A stretch of DNA of 64,000 nucleotides. Source: Lepas anatifera (lineage: Eukaryota > Arthropoda > Thecostraca > Lepadidae). The DNA lies in assembly GCA_034440635.1 (NCBI GenBank), contig JAOTON010002226.1, positions 1 through 64,000 on the forward strand. Direction: 5' to 3'. The notes beneath the pieces were generated by a model that saw only the letters and a list, made by a program, of their open reading frames with translations, searched no databases and was not told where the DNA came from. The position numbers and the translations under genes are program-made. Within the stretch, counting starts at the first letter, position 1, and each line of letters starts with the position of its first letter. Below, piece after piece: positions 45,697 to 57,512 of this stretch.

Positions 45697-47743
45697 TTAA
45701 CTTGCGCTCTGATGTAATCCCTGACATGACGCACCCCGATAGGGGGGGGCATATTTCGTTTCCCCTATCTCATTTCCTGGAGAAGTTGAAGCAAAATTAT
45801 GGGTCGTCTTTGAAACCTCTTGACGATACAAAGAAAATCAGCCGATTTTTTGTCTGATCCATATTTAGGTCACCAGAGGTCAAACAAGCTCAGAAGTCCA
45901 CAGGATTACTGCAGGGCATTGTAGATTTTCCCGAATATATATTTTACTGAGCGGAGCTAGAGCACATCTTTAGGCATCTTTGGTATCCTCTCATAGTGAC
46001 CAATCGAAGAATGTATATTATGACTATGCTAGGTCAAACGATAAGAATGGCCTGACCTCAAGCCAGGTCAGGGTTACACGGTGATCTGATATGTTCATGT
46101 TGCCCATCAAGCGGCCCCCAATGCCAATAAAAGCACAACGAAGTCAAAATGGAGCTCTGTATTAACCCTCGCCCCACCGGGGGCTTTCGATGCCCCCTAA
46201 GGTTTTTTCGAGATAGCAGAAAAACGACGAAACGCAGCACCGCGGTTGAGGGCTCTATCTCTTACCGCATTATTTTCCCACCATCCCTAAAAATTTTACT
46301 CCGGGTCACCCAAGGTCAGGTCACCAGGTGAGGTCAACCAAGGTCACCTCACTTCAACTTTGAAGCCCTATAAGTGCTACATTTCTTAGTCGATCGATTT
46401 GAAACTTGCTACACTTTATGACCCTTTCAGGGTCTACAACGTGTAAATCCAGGATTTTTCGATTTCGTGACCTGAGGTCAGGTCACGAGACGACCTGTCC
46501 CATTCGAAAAGCATGGGGAAAAGCTGTCTCATGATCTAAAAGCCACAAAAATGATTGAAAATACTCAGACTGCTCAGAACAGCGTTTTTGGACACCCTTT
46601 CACGGATCCCAGGGGTCATATTTGCCCTTTGACTTTTCAAGGTCATCCAAGGTCACCAGGGGTCAAGAACAGTATTTTGACAATACCTTTTGACCTAATT
46701 AAGCTAGAGCGGTGAAACAAACACCATCGTGTTTGTCTTGTCACTGGCTTTCATTTGATATACGGCAAGGTCACTTTCTAACCTTCCGTGACCTCACTTC
46801 ATATTAGGTCACGAGGTGACCTCTGGAGGTCAAATCACTGGCGGCAGGTCCTTATGTTCCACATAGCGGAAAAAGGACTGGCAAATTCCTATTAAATTTA
46901 CTTAACCAGATCTCAATAGCTCTAATGGCGTAGGAGTTATGCTCAGTTTTGTTAAGCACTGCATATTTGAGTGAAAATAGCCTATCGTGACCTTTCTTGA
47001 CCTCTGGAGGTCAAACCATTGACCTGAACGCTTAAAAATGTGAAGTAATTTCTAACTGAATTCACGTGAGCTGCTTTCTAATGCACTTTGCAGATTTGCG
47101 CTAACCCCCATATTTTCGGAGTTAGAGGGGGGCCATCGATGGCCCCCGGTTGGGGCGAAGTTGGCGCCGGACCCCCGGTGGGGCGCGGGTTAATTCAGTG
47201 CAAAGTTATTGGAAAATAAGCAGTTACAGTCGGTCCAAGTGACCTCGGATGACCTCTGAGAGGTCACATACTCACAGATCAACGTTCATAGTAATGAACT
47301 TGTTAAGAACACATGGTATGAGAACTTCTAGCCCGATCTATCTCTTATTTTTTAAAGAAAGAACCCTTTATATTTATCATAAACATTTAATAGGGCGTCC
47401 AAAAAATGATCCCATCTTATGTTAATAACATTAAAATTTAGAGGCAGCAGATTTTTAGACACCAGTGCTCTGATCATACTATGAAATTCTGGAACTGAGC
47501 GGTGGGAGGATTTTCTTTTGCGCTGCTTGAAACTAATGATTTTGAGTTTTGGGGCCGGATCACATGGACCCCAAATAGGTCCTTGGGCTGACATGACCAA
47601 ACCAAGAAAATTGGTCTGTTGTGTAACTTAATCAGGGACAAGCCATTGCTTCATTGTTCTTCATCTCCTCGCGTTTGCGTCATTCAGGGAAAAGCAGAGG
47701 GGGGAGAATTTCACTCCCCCGGTCCCAGCAGGGTGCTTGTTAT
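45697..47743 (-). mobile_element. AGGTCA-rich TTAA element, subfamily A (copy A5), split by a C element
   Basis: Starts TTAA (45697-45700) CTTGCGCTCTGATG with the duplicated terminus catgacgcaccccgatagg, and ends at tcccagcagggtgcttg TTAT (47740-47743). It is collinear with copy A4. At ggagctctgta|TTAA (46162) it is interrupted by a complete C element and resumes at 47194 with ttcagtgcaaagttattgg. Confidence 0.8.
46162..47193 (+). mobile_element. AGGTCA-rich TTAA element, subfamily C (copy C1), nested in A5
   Basis: TTAA at 46162-46165 followed by CCCTCGCCCCACCGGGGGC, and the other end ccggtggggcgcggg with TTAA at 47190-47193. It contains the DR4 pair GGGTCA (46303) and AGGTCA (46313), and everted pairs such as tgacctctggaggtca near 46818. 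The right end is duplicated, with gccatcgatggcccc inside the outer GC block. Confidence 0.9.
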
Positions 47744-47791
47744 GTGCATCTATGAGCGAGTATTTGTGTCTTCCATCGCTAGCGCTTGTCC

Positions 47792-50302
47792 ATGATTATT
47801 AGGCCTGTCGTGATCACACTTTTTACAGGATCTTTGATTACCGGGTGTTTTCTAATGTATTGATGGCCGCTGATGACGATTTTCTGGTCGAAAATGTCGA
47901 ATTCGAAAATATTTGTCCGCGCAAGCCGTTTGAATTCTTCCGTTTGCCAAATTTCGTGTTTTCATATTCACGGACCATAAAATGCACTAATGTATTGGAA
48001 GGGCTCCGAACTTTAAACCATTCATCTGAACAATTTGAAACATTTTTACCCTTGAAATATATATTTACCTGGAAGTACCTTGGAAGACTGGGACGTTTGG
48101 CTTAAAAGATGATAATAGATGGCGCGCTGACGAGCCGTGTGTGTCCCGTCGTCGCTTATGACAGAAGGTATTAGCCAAGGAGCTGATATAGGATTTGAGC
48201 CTGTTATGAATTCGATGAATGAGCATTTACCTTCATAAGATGATCCGATTTCTCTCGCTTGCAGTTTTAAATATAATTGGTAATGGTTGTTCAGAGGTCC
48301 AATTAGGATGAGCCAGCCATAAATGATTAGGTATCTTAGCATGTAGTCACTGCGTGAAAATTTAGTATTAAAATGTATGTAGAGCTAGTCGATTATGTTC
48401 AGATTAGTCTTGCTATACTGAGGAGAATACCGTATTTCGGGAAAATGAAGCTACGCACCCAGTTGCCGTCATACATGCCGTTGTCGGTCGATTTATGATG
48501 CTGCGGTTTGAAGAGACTGAGGCCGGAAGCGGACGAATTTCTGTTTCATAGCTTCAATATTCGAACCGACCGCTGATGAGTTACCGAGACTTCGAAGAGC
48601 ATCTGTGCTAGTAAGAAAAGGTGCAAAGTTCGCTGAGAAATAAGGAAGCTTTATAATTTGAAGGAAACGATAGAAGGCGCCTACAAAACATGAAGATATT
48701 GTAGCATGGACAAGCATGACACCATTGTTTGAATATCGAGCTCTACCATCAAAGTATCGGCAAACAGAACATTTCTGGAAGACCAGGGTGAGCACAGGGT
48801 TGTATATTGGGGGCTTGATGCGTCGTGACAGACCATTGAGACGGCAGAGCTGAGCCAAGCCACTGTGTGTCGTTGTGGCTACCGGAGTCTCCGGATGTTG
48901 CGTTCTGACGGAGCCAAGCTGCTCGAACGCAAGCCATTGACAGCGACCGCTGGTGGTTTGCAGCAGCGAGCTTCCTATTTGTAGCATCACCCAGTGCTAA
49001 CACGCCGCACGCGATCAGGCTCTGGCGGTATAAATCAATCTCGAAAGAAAACTTATTTCTTAATGTTACACGGAAGTCGTTTATAGACTTGTCCGGGTGA
49101 TTGTCATCTTATTGTGCTCGAATACGGACGAGCCGGCCTCCCGATCAGGCCTTATTGGCGGCGAGCAGGGTTGCCGCAGCTGCTGCCGTCTCCAACGGTC
49201 TGTCCGACAGCATCCAAGCCCCCAATATACAACCTCTGTGCTTTCGTTGGTCTTCCAGAAATGTTCTATTTGCCGATGCCTTTGATGGTAAAGCTCTGCT
49301 TTATATGTCAAACAATGTGGTCTGTTTTGTCCGTGCTTACAATACCTTCATGTTTTGTAGACGCCTTCTGATCGCTTCCTTCAGTTTACGGTGCTTCCTT
49401 ATTTTAAGCGAACTTTGTACTTGTTTCTTGCTGGCACAGATGCTCTTCTGTAAGTCTCGGCAACTTCATTAGCGGTCGGTTCATTTTCAGCTATTGAAAC
49501 GCGAATTCGTTCACTTCCTGGCCTCCATCTCTTCAGCCGCAGCATCATAATGTGACCGACAACGTCGCCCAATCGAGCTGGTTAAGCGGCAGCATGCATG
49601 TGAATCTGTTAAGCGGCTTGACGGCGGCGCTAGGTGAGGTGTAGCTTCATTTTTCCCGAAATGCGGTATTCTACTTGCTAGTGATAGCAAGACTAATCTA
49701 AATATAATCGACTGGCTCTTGCTACATTTTAATACTTGAAACTGATCCGCGTGACTACATGCTTAGATACCTAATCTTATAGGCTGGCTAGCTGATCTGA
49801 ATTGGACCTGCTTTGAGCAACCATTACCAATTATATTTAAAACTGCAAGCGGAAATCTGGATCATCTTATGAAGGTAAATGCTCATTCATCGAATTCATA
49901 ACAGGCTCAAATCCTTATCCGCTCCTTTGGCTAATACCTTCTTGTCATAAGGACGTACGGGACACGACGACGGTGCGTCATGCGGCCATTATTATCTCTT
50001 TTAGCTCAAACGTCCCGTCTTTCCAGGTACTTTTCCGGTAAATATATATTTCAGGGTTAAAAATGTTTCATTGTTCGATTGAATGGTTTTAAGTTCTGGA
50101 GCCCTTCCAATACATTGTTGCATTTATGGTCCGTGATATGAAAACATCGAAATTTTGGCAAACCGGAAGAATTTCAAACGGCTTGCGCGGGCAAATTTTT
50201 CAATTCGAAACTTTCGACCGCAAATCGTGATCGCGGCCATCAATACATTAGAAAACACCCGATCAAGATCCTGTGAAAAGTGGTGACCAGCCTAATGATT
50301 AT
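47792..50302. mobile_element. 2.5-kb foldback hAT-type element, nearly fully palindromic
   Basis: The element at 47800-50294 is flanked by the exact octamer atgattat (47792-47799 and 50295-50302). Left end TAGGCCTGTCGTGATCAC and right end (inverse) TAGGCTGGTCACCACTT begin two arms of about 1.2 kb. The arms match along their length, for example ggtgttttctaatgtattg near 47843 and its inverse near 50245, and the gaagagactgaggccgg / ggcctccatctcttc pair closer to the middle. The central hinge is at about 49.0-49.1 kb. The arms contain frames that look similar on opposite strands, but no transposase is evident. Confidence 0.88.
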
Positions 50303-50466
50303 CAGAAATAAACACTCGACAGGAGCAGTGGCGAATCTGAACTATTTAGAAAGTTGCAAAGTTGGGGTCTGTCATTAAAAATGTAAATCGTATGCTTTTA
50401 GCCTGCCGTCATTTGAGTGTTGTTCTAGCTATCTACTAGTGCGCTGAGCTGACAGCACTTATTAAT
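50303..50466. other. Unassigned spacer
   Basis: Nothing recognised. Confidence 0.5.
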
Positions 50467-50641
50467 CATGGTTGGCGTTTAAATTACGAGCCAACTACAA
50501 AGGTTATACGGCGACACCAACTCTCACCCTGTTGGGAAGGATTTCGGGAATCAGATCAACTTATTCACAGACTCTGCAGGGATTTGAGTCCGCGACCGAT
50601 TTCTCAAAAGACAGGAGTACTATCCACTGAACCACGCATCC
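50467..50641 (-). mobile_element. tRNA-derived SINE, family 1
   Basis: On the minus strand it begins TGCGTGGTTCAGTGGATAG (A-box) with GGACTCAAATCCC (B-box), and ends at the aggctcgtaatttaaacgcc side. The body ccaacagggtgagagttgg is shared with the 24231 and 53711 copies. The 20-bp array begins directly after its head. Confidence 0.75.
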
Positions 50642-50654
50642 CTCACGGCACATC

Positions 50655-51064
50655 ACTACACAGAGCGTGTACCACATACACAGAGCGTGTACCGCATACA
50701 CAGAGCGTGTACCACATACACAGAGCGTGTACCGCATACCAGAGCTGTACACATACACAGAGCGTGTACGCATACACGAGCGTGTACCGCAACACGGCGT
50801 GCCATACACAGAGCGTGTACCGCATACGCAGGCGTGTACCGCATACACAGAGCGTGTACCACATACACAGAGCGTGTACCACATACACAGAGCGTGTACC
50901 ACATACACAGAGCGTGTACCACATACACAGAGCGTGTACCGCATACACAGAGCGTGTACCACATACACAGAGCGTGTACCGCATACACAGAGCGTGTACC
51001 ACATACACAGAGCGTGTACCACATACACAGAGCGTGTACCGCATACACAGAGCGTGTACCACAT
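50655..51064. repeat. 20-bp minisatellite (cagagcgtgtaccacataca)
   Basis: About 20 tandem units of cagagcgtgtaccacataca, alternating irregularly with accgcat variants. Units near 50735-50840 are degraded. The array is open in several frames on both strands, giving false repeated proteins. Confidence 0.95.
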
Positions 51065-52624
51065 TGGTATGCACGACATCCTCTGAGGGAAAGTTTGTTA
51101 GTTTGCGGGCCCGTGATATACGACGGTGTCGGCTCCATTGCAATGAAGGGGACCTGAATACGCCTTGCACAATACTAATGCGCTGTAGCAAAAACAAATA
51201 GGTGGCCCAACTCTTCTCGAGTTGGGGGTCAATGGCATGTTGTCATTTATAGGGATAAAAGATTCCGTCTTGCTGTCTTATTTTCAGAAATCCTTACAAT
51301 CATGGTTATGTGTATTTTAATAGAAATACAGCGACCTTCAGCGTTTAAGGTTCAGCTGACAGGAAGGGTCTCTCAAGACGCACAGCGGAGAAAACCTATG
51401 TACACTCACAATCAGTTCAGATTATGATAAGCTCAAAGTAAAAATATCACGCTGAATCAAGCTAAAATCTGAAATGCAATTAAATCTAAGATACATCGAT
51501 TCTAGCCTCTTCCATGGCACTTGGTGATATACAAAGGCATGGGCCGGGGTTTCAGAGCAGGCGCCAAGCCTAGTGCAACATTCGTCTGCGCGTCAAGTCG
51601 ACCGGAGCAGACAATGCCAAGGCTCTCTCATATTAAACGAGGTGGCTGCAAACACACGCAGAAGTAAAACAGCACTTTTATCTTGAAACGCGTCAGTCGC
51701 ACCAATTCTAGAAAACAAGTTACAAAAAATAGGCTGGGCTGCAAAAAGTAAATGGGGGTCGGTCCCCTCTCTGGAGTTAGGAGTAACCCTGCAGGCCACC
51801 TCAGTGACACGACCCCTGATGATTTCCATAACAATAATACACACCACCTACCTCCTCCCGCATCGCATAGTATGGTCTCACTGCTTGCGTCACCCGGTCA
51901 ACCATACTGATCTGGAGTTATATGAGAACCAAATAACGGACCAAATAACGGACAGCAGCTCTATGTGGGCTGAAGCTTATCGGACACGCTATTTATTACC
52001 CTGTAAATCTGCTAAACGGGCACTCAAACGTAGACACTGTGGACCATTAAGTTCTCGGGGTGTGAGACTGGGGTTCGTCACTAATACTAATGAAATAAAT
52101 GAGCTGGTGCGAATAGGGGAAAAATATCTGGAGCTTGGACACTTTGCAGTAAATTGTTTTTAGCGCAGTTAACGAAAGAGCTGGCTTCGACCGGGGCGCT
52201 TATTGTGGATTTTATCTCATTGCACACTTGCCGATGCTGAAATGCTGATATCATGGTGTTCCTCCTATCCACAGTTTGACAATGCAATCATTTTACGAGA
52301 AGCTCTGTCTGTAAATTGTTTGTCCTGAGCCGAGCGCGCTGAACACATTAACACATTTAGCACATGAAGTAAATCAAACTAAAGTGATGGTCAGTCCCAA
52401 TGAGGACCGTGACCGATGTAGGCAGTTCTGGCGAGAACCGTAAAACATGTTGTGGTCCACTTTATCTAAAGCCAAGGTGATGTGTTCTCGCGAAGAATTG
52501 GTTGAATGCAAGTCATGTTAAAGGTAAACTGTTTATGTCCCGGGCTAATCTATATACCATATAGCATACACACACAGGAAAACAAAATACATATTCGGCT
52601 CCTTCTTACATCCCCCTCATACGA
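51065..52624. other. Unassigned sequence
   Basis: Open frames at 51593-51847 and 51804-52163 have no recognisable product. No repeat ends were identified. Confidence 0.45.
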
Positions 52625-53300
52625 ATTTCGATGAAAAGTAGAGAGCCAGGCTCCCTGCTCCCATTTTCCGAAAGAAGTCTACCAACAAAGAGACTGATGG
52701 CCCTCGATATCTCAGGTCATGTCACCAGTCCAGGTTAAGCGACTTAACCTAAACATTTTTAAAGGGGCACTGTTAAGAGCACACAATCTACTGATAGACT
52801 AATTAAATCACACGACAAGGTCACCAATTACAGCAGCTTGTGATAAAGGTTTTTGTATCGATGACCTGGTGTCAGCTAAAGATCGTAATTCATCCGTTAG
52901 AAATGCATGGTGAAGTTGGCTAAGTTTAATAACTTTGAAAATAATGGCGATAGAGGTCTTATTTTGACGTCATTGTGCTTGACTTCCCACTGCCGCTTAA
53001 AGTATATGCATCATGACCCATGCTGAACATGACCCAACTAAGATCAATGTCAAGGTCAAGGAGTATCCAAAGAAATTACGTCACTAGTCTGAAGGAGCAA
53101 TAGATGAATTTACATCAATCAAAAAGTGAGAATGTTAAAACGCCCCGTCGAGGGGTTCTTAAATGCCCCCATCTATTTTTTTCGAGGAGATGGCTGGAGA
53201 ACCACTCTCCGCCGGAATGCGATACTTGGCTTCATTTGAGAAAATTCATGAGCACGTCGCTTGGTGAAGGCATTTGGAAGATTCTTCTATAATGTTTTAC
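52625..53300. mobile_element. Decayed AGGTCA-type element fragment (subfamily G)
   Basis: Contains tctcaggtcatgtcaccagt, gatgacctggtgtcag and atcaatgtcaaggtcaagg, with a GC-type end cgccccgtcgaggggttc at about 53140 and a mutated counterpart cctgctcccattttccg near 52655. Borders and TTAA flanks are not clear. Confidence 0.45.
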
Positions 53301-53499
53301 TTATAGACTTTCAAATTCGGACTTAGGTTTTGAGACCGTCGCAATCGCATGGTCACACCAGTTCGCCCGCACTGAAGACCGAGTGGTGACGGTATAGCGT
53401 CATATAACTGGGTTGTATATCAAGGTCACCCACAATAAAATCAAGGTCAAGGTCTTTGACCCCCTATTCCGTTCAGAAGGCATTATTCAGCCTAACTTA

Positions 53500-54760
53500 T
53501 TAACACGCGCCCCGCTGGGGGGCGAAATTCCCCCCCTTCTGGTTTTCCCCAATAACACAAAAACAAAGAGACGCAGAACAACGAAACTTACAGTATCTCA
53601 TTCATCTTCAATTTTACACATCTGACCAAGTTTTTGGGGTAAGGTCATGTCAGGTCAAGGAGCTATTTGAGGTCAAGTGACCCGACCTCAAGACCTAAAA
53701 TCACGAGTTTAATAATTGTTGGGGTTTACGACGCACCAACTGCCGGTCATCCGACGTCGCCAACCTCACCCTGTTGGAGGGATTTTGGGGATCGATCGAC
53801 TTATTCAGAGGCTCCGCCGGACGAACCCGGGACCGGTGGCTTGAAGACAAGGGTGCTATCACTGCCCCTCCCCCAAATCACGAGTTTGAAGTAGTGCCCA
53901 GGGAACATTAGCGAATCGATCAGTTTGGAACTTTAACAATATGATAAGATCATTAGGATCTACAAATATGCTATCTCGGAATTTCAATATTGTTGACCTA
54001 AGTTGGGGTCAATTTTTTGGTCACCCCATGATAAGCCTATGCTGAAAAATATAATGGGCTCGTTTTCAGATAAATACTGAATAGATAAAGCTGAAAATCC
54101 TCAAACCGTCTATTCTTACCACGATCTTGACCATAGAGTTGAGTTTTTGGGCATCTGACCTCTCAAAGGTCATGTCAGGTCACAGGAACATAGATTGATT
54201 GTTTTGCCAATAACTTCTCACTGAAATGGGATAAAACTCCCATTTTGCTTTCATTGTGCTTATATTGTCACGGGGAGTCGATTGATATGCAACATGACCA
54301 TACCAGGCTGCTTGACTTCGCTGTAATTGTTTTACCTTTGCTGATAAGCCTGAATAAATGAATGAAATGAAATACTCTGTGACCCTGACCTAGCTTGAGT
54401 TCAGGTCATTTTCACCATTTGACCTAGCAAGGTCATATTATACAACATTCAATTTGCCACAATGAGAGGAATCCAATGATGCATGAATATTTGATCTAGC
54501 TCCCCTGAGGACATATCTAGAGAGACAAACGTACACTGCTCTGTTGTAAGCCTATGGAATCTTCTTTGACCTATGCTGGCCTCAATATTGACCTGACATA
54601 AACATTTTCGTATAAAATTTCTTCGTCTTGTCACGAACTTTTGAATACCACCCGTAATTTTTCCTTAGCCTTCGTGGGAAATGAGATACGGAGGGGGCGT
54701 AAAGCGCTTCCCCATCGGCGGGGCGCGTCATGCCAGGGACCCCAGCGGGGCGCGTGTTAA
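53500..54760 (+). mobile_element. AGGTCA-rich TTAA element, subfamily A (copy A2), with two insertions
   Basis: TTAA at 53500-53503 followed by CACGCGCCCCGCTGGGGGG, and the end ccccagcggggcgcgtg with TTAA at 54757-54760. It is collinear with A1 and has an intact DR4 (AGGTCA at 53642 and 53652). It contains a SINE (53711-53874) and a 66-bp segment (54308-54373) absent from A1. The latter ends aataaatgaatgaaatgaa, like the tail of a retrotransposon fragment. Confidence 0.88.
53698..53887 (-). mobile_element. tRNA-derived SINE, family 1, with 13-bp target duplication
   Basis: The SINE at 53711-53874 is flanked by the exact 13-bp repeat aaatcacgagttt (53698-53710 and 53875-53887). The uninterrupted site exists in copy A1 (catcacgagtttgaag near 5985). 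It runs head to tail on the minus strand and ends aataattgttggggttt. The long variable target repeat indicates LINE-driven retroposition. Confidence 0.88.
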
Positions 54761-55297
54761 CATATGTGCTAAGTTAAGACTTCATAGTTAAGGCTACTTA
54801 ATGTCAAAGCCAAGGTACAGGTCACGGCCAAAAGTATTGTTCAAAGCCCTCATTTCCCGCCCAGTGCCCTCATTTTCCCGCAATTCTGCTATAGTACCAG
54901 TTGTATTGTGCATTACTAGGAATATGTCAAATTGTTGTGTCATACGCCAGTGACATTTAATGACCTTCTCTTCAAAATTTAAGAACACATTTTGTGGAGC
55001 ACTTCCTATATGACCATGGTCCACTTCTGTTGTATTCCCGGCCATTTCAGCATAATCACGGCCTTTCCCATTGGGCCTTCAGCATGGTCAATATTTGAAA
55101 TTGATGACCTCATTTGACCTTGAAGATATTAACCTAGGTCAATGAAACTTGGATTTAATGTGGATCATTATCACCCCCATACACCCCCAAATAGGCGTTT
55201 TTCTAACTCTCTTAGTTTTTTATATATCAGGGAGAACACTTAAGGACTCTCCTCCACTGCACGTTGACTCGCGGACCCTCTCCACTCCGCGCGTTAA
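54761..55297 (-). mobile_element. Partial AGGTCA-type TTAA element, subfamily H
   Basis: The right end is cgcggaccctctccactccg then TTAA at 55294-55297, the inverse of the 28077 end. The inner block gactctcctccactgcacg also matches. Half-sites are sparse (tgacctcatttgaccttg near 55103). The left border is unclear and may have been lost at the neighbouring element A2. Confidence 0.55.
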
Positions 55298-57469
55298 TAG
55301 AATGCTACCATTCACCCTACCAATACCACAGAACATTCAAAGAAATTATAGTGCATGGGCGGGATCAAAACTTGCCACCCATCGCCTGTGAGGACGGCAG
55401 TTTAGTTTTTAACGATGTTAGCAAGCAAGGGCGGCTTTGGGGGTAGGCACAGTCAACAATGCTTACCTAGTTTTCCCTGCATAATCAAGCGTAGCAAACA
55501 GACATTGAAACTGAAAATAATAACTATCATCAGGTTAAAAATTTCTCCATTCTTTTTTTAACATAGTTTTGTAGAAAAAAGTTTGTGCAAATTTCTATGA
55601 TGGCGCATCCTTTTCAAGTAATTAATATTATGGCCATGGATTTTTATTTCAAAAAAGCAAACCAAGGACACAAATAACTTTGAGGTTTATGAACCCTCTA
55701 AATTTTCCTATTCAAAACAAGAAAATGTTTTTTTTTTGGGAAAGGGGTCATCTAGGGCACCGAAAGGCAGGCAAAGGCCATTTTTCCCTCTTTCGGCAGA
55801 TATGGTCCCAAACAGTTTTCAAAGTTTACCTAGGAAGTGTTTAACAGCCCTGATGTTATGGCACTGATGTTTGCAAATCTTATTCTATTCTACACGTCAT
55901 GCCCCAGACAATGTTTGGGCTGCTTGTGATTTTCATTTTTGGAAAATTCGGCCAAAAATTTAGGCTTTTGGCCTAATTTTAAACGAAGACTTAAAACCAA
56001 ACACAGTTGATGTTAGTGTTTTGTCCAAAAGCGTTTAAAAGCATCTTACCCCTTTGAAATCAAAGAATAACTGAGTTTCCGGCTGCACATACTCCTTAGG
56101 AACATTAAAAGAAATGTTTCATCGTAATCCATTGTAAAATTTTGCTAGAGCTCTGGAGCTACAAGTTTCTTGCCTCTGAATTTTTTTCCGTGGCGTCTTA
56201 TTATATAATGTCTTACCTGTTTATCTTTTTAGACGGTAAAACATTACATCATAAAGGTGATCAGCAGGACTTGTATACACAGTAGCACGGCAAGCAGCCA
56301 TCCAGATGGTAGGTGGGAAGTCCGTGCAAGAGTACGCACTTAACTTTCTCAAGGCTTTCTTTTTTCCTATAAGTCTAACAGCTAAAATTTTTATGTGGTT
56401 GTTTAGCCTGAAGAATTGTCTATGTATGGTCCATGTTTCAACTCGATGTCTCTGAAAGGAACTCGCCACGAGCTCATCAAAATAAAAGTCACGTGCGTAC
56501 CCTTGCCGGAGTGGGTCGGTAGAGTACGCAAGAGAGGAGGCTGAGTCGCATTGATCCCCGCTGTGCTTTGGGTGCCTGGGCCATGTCGCGAAGTTTTTGT
56601 CGCCAAACTAGGCGATTGTATGATTTTATATCATTCTGAATATACAAGAACTATGTTGCAACATTTGGTTTTCCAAATGGGAAGTACGGACTCTGTTCCG
56701 AGCAAAATCAATTTTCCTATCTCTTAAGCATGTGCACTCTTGCCCAATGGTCTACTGCGTACGCTTGCCGGACATGCTCCCTTGGGGAAAGTCTTCATGA
56801 ACATGTTGGCGGCATTTTTGGTGAGCTCCGGTCCTGGGTACACTCCTAGCTCAGCTTTCTTACTGATGACAGACCGTAATACAATACTTTTGATAATTGA
56901 AGCATGGTCTACAGTTTACCCAGTTAAGAAATATTACTTTAGGGTGCCCGAAACTTATTTTGTCTGTTCTCTCGCGGAAGACAAGGCAAGTGGATTTTGG
57001 TATGCGCTTAGGCACTGACCCTGCTTTTTATACCAGGGTATCCACCATCTCACTGGTTGCTAAGTAACCAAACAGCTGCTGCGTACTCTTATCTCCTGCG
57101 TACCTACCCGCCCTTACCCTAATCTACAAAAACAACCAAAAAGTGATATATTGCTGGTTTGGGTTTATAATTTTCCCTGTTACGACGTAAAAAGAATGTT
57201 ATCGGTTTTTAATAACATTCTGGGCTTCTTAGTTTCGAAAAGATACTCTGTGACGTAATTTCCCCGTTAGAGCATTATATGTTTCAGGGCACATATCTGG
57301 GTCCGGTGCTCGCAAATGTCGCCGGCAATTTTCTGTTTTATCACATTCCATCACATTTTGAAAGTCTCTGAAGAAGTGTTATCAAGTCCGCAGATGATGT
57401 GCAGCTGGGAACCACTGGTCCAGTGGTTGCATGGCCGCAGAAACTTTTCAAAGCTAGGGGGCAAAAGTC
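55298..57469. other. Unassigned sequence
   Basis: Nothing recognised. The word gcgtac..ttgccgga recurs at about 56490 and 56758, and gcgtactctt/gcgtacc at about 57080. It may mark an unrecognised repeat. Confidence 0.4.
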
Positions 57470-57512
57470 GTCACCGCTGCAGCGGTGACGCCACCAGCGC
57501 GCTGGTGGCGTC
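57470..57512. repeat. Two overlapping perfect palindromes (20 bp and 26 bp)
   Basis: 57470-57489 reads gtcaccgctgcagcggtgac. 57487-57512 reads gacgccaccagcg followed by its exact inverse cgctggtggcgtc. They share gac. Both are perfect inverted repeats without a loop and could extrude as adjacent hairpins. They sit in a G-run, MITE-like context (gctagggggcaaaag before them). Confidence 0.95.

Noticed and set aside
48493..48990. A 165-codon minus-strand frame
   Set aside because: It lies within one arm of the foldback element, and the other arm has a diverged mirror frame. No transposase or other domain is recognisable.
50561..51201. Six overlapping frames of 139-205 codons on both strands
   Set aside because: They come from the 20-bp minisatellite and exist in nearly every frame, so they do not indicate a gene.
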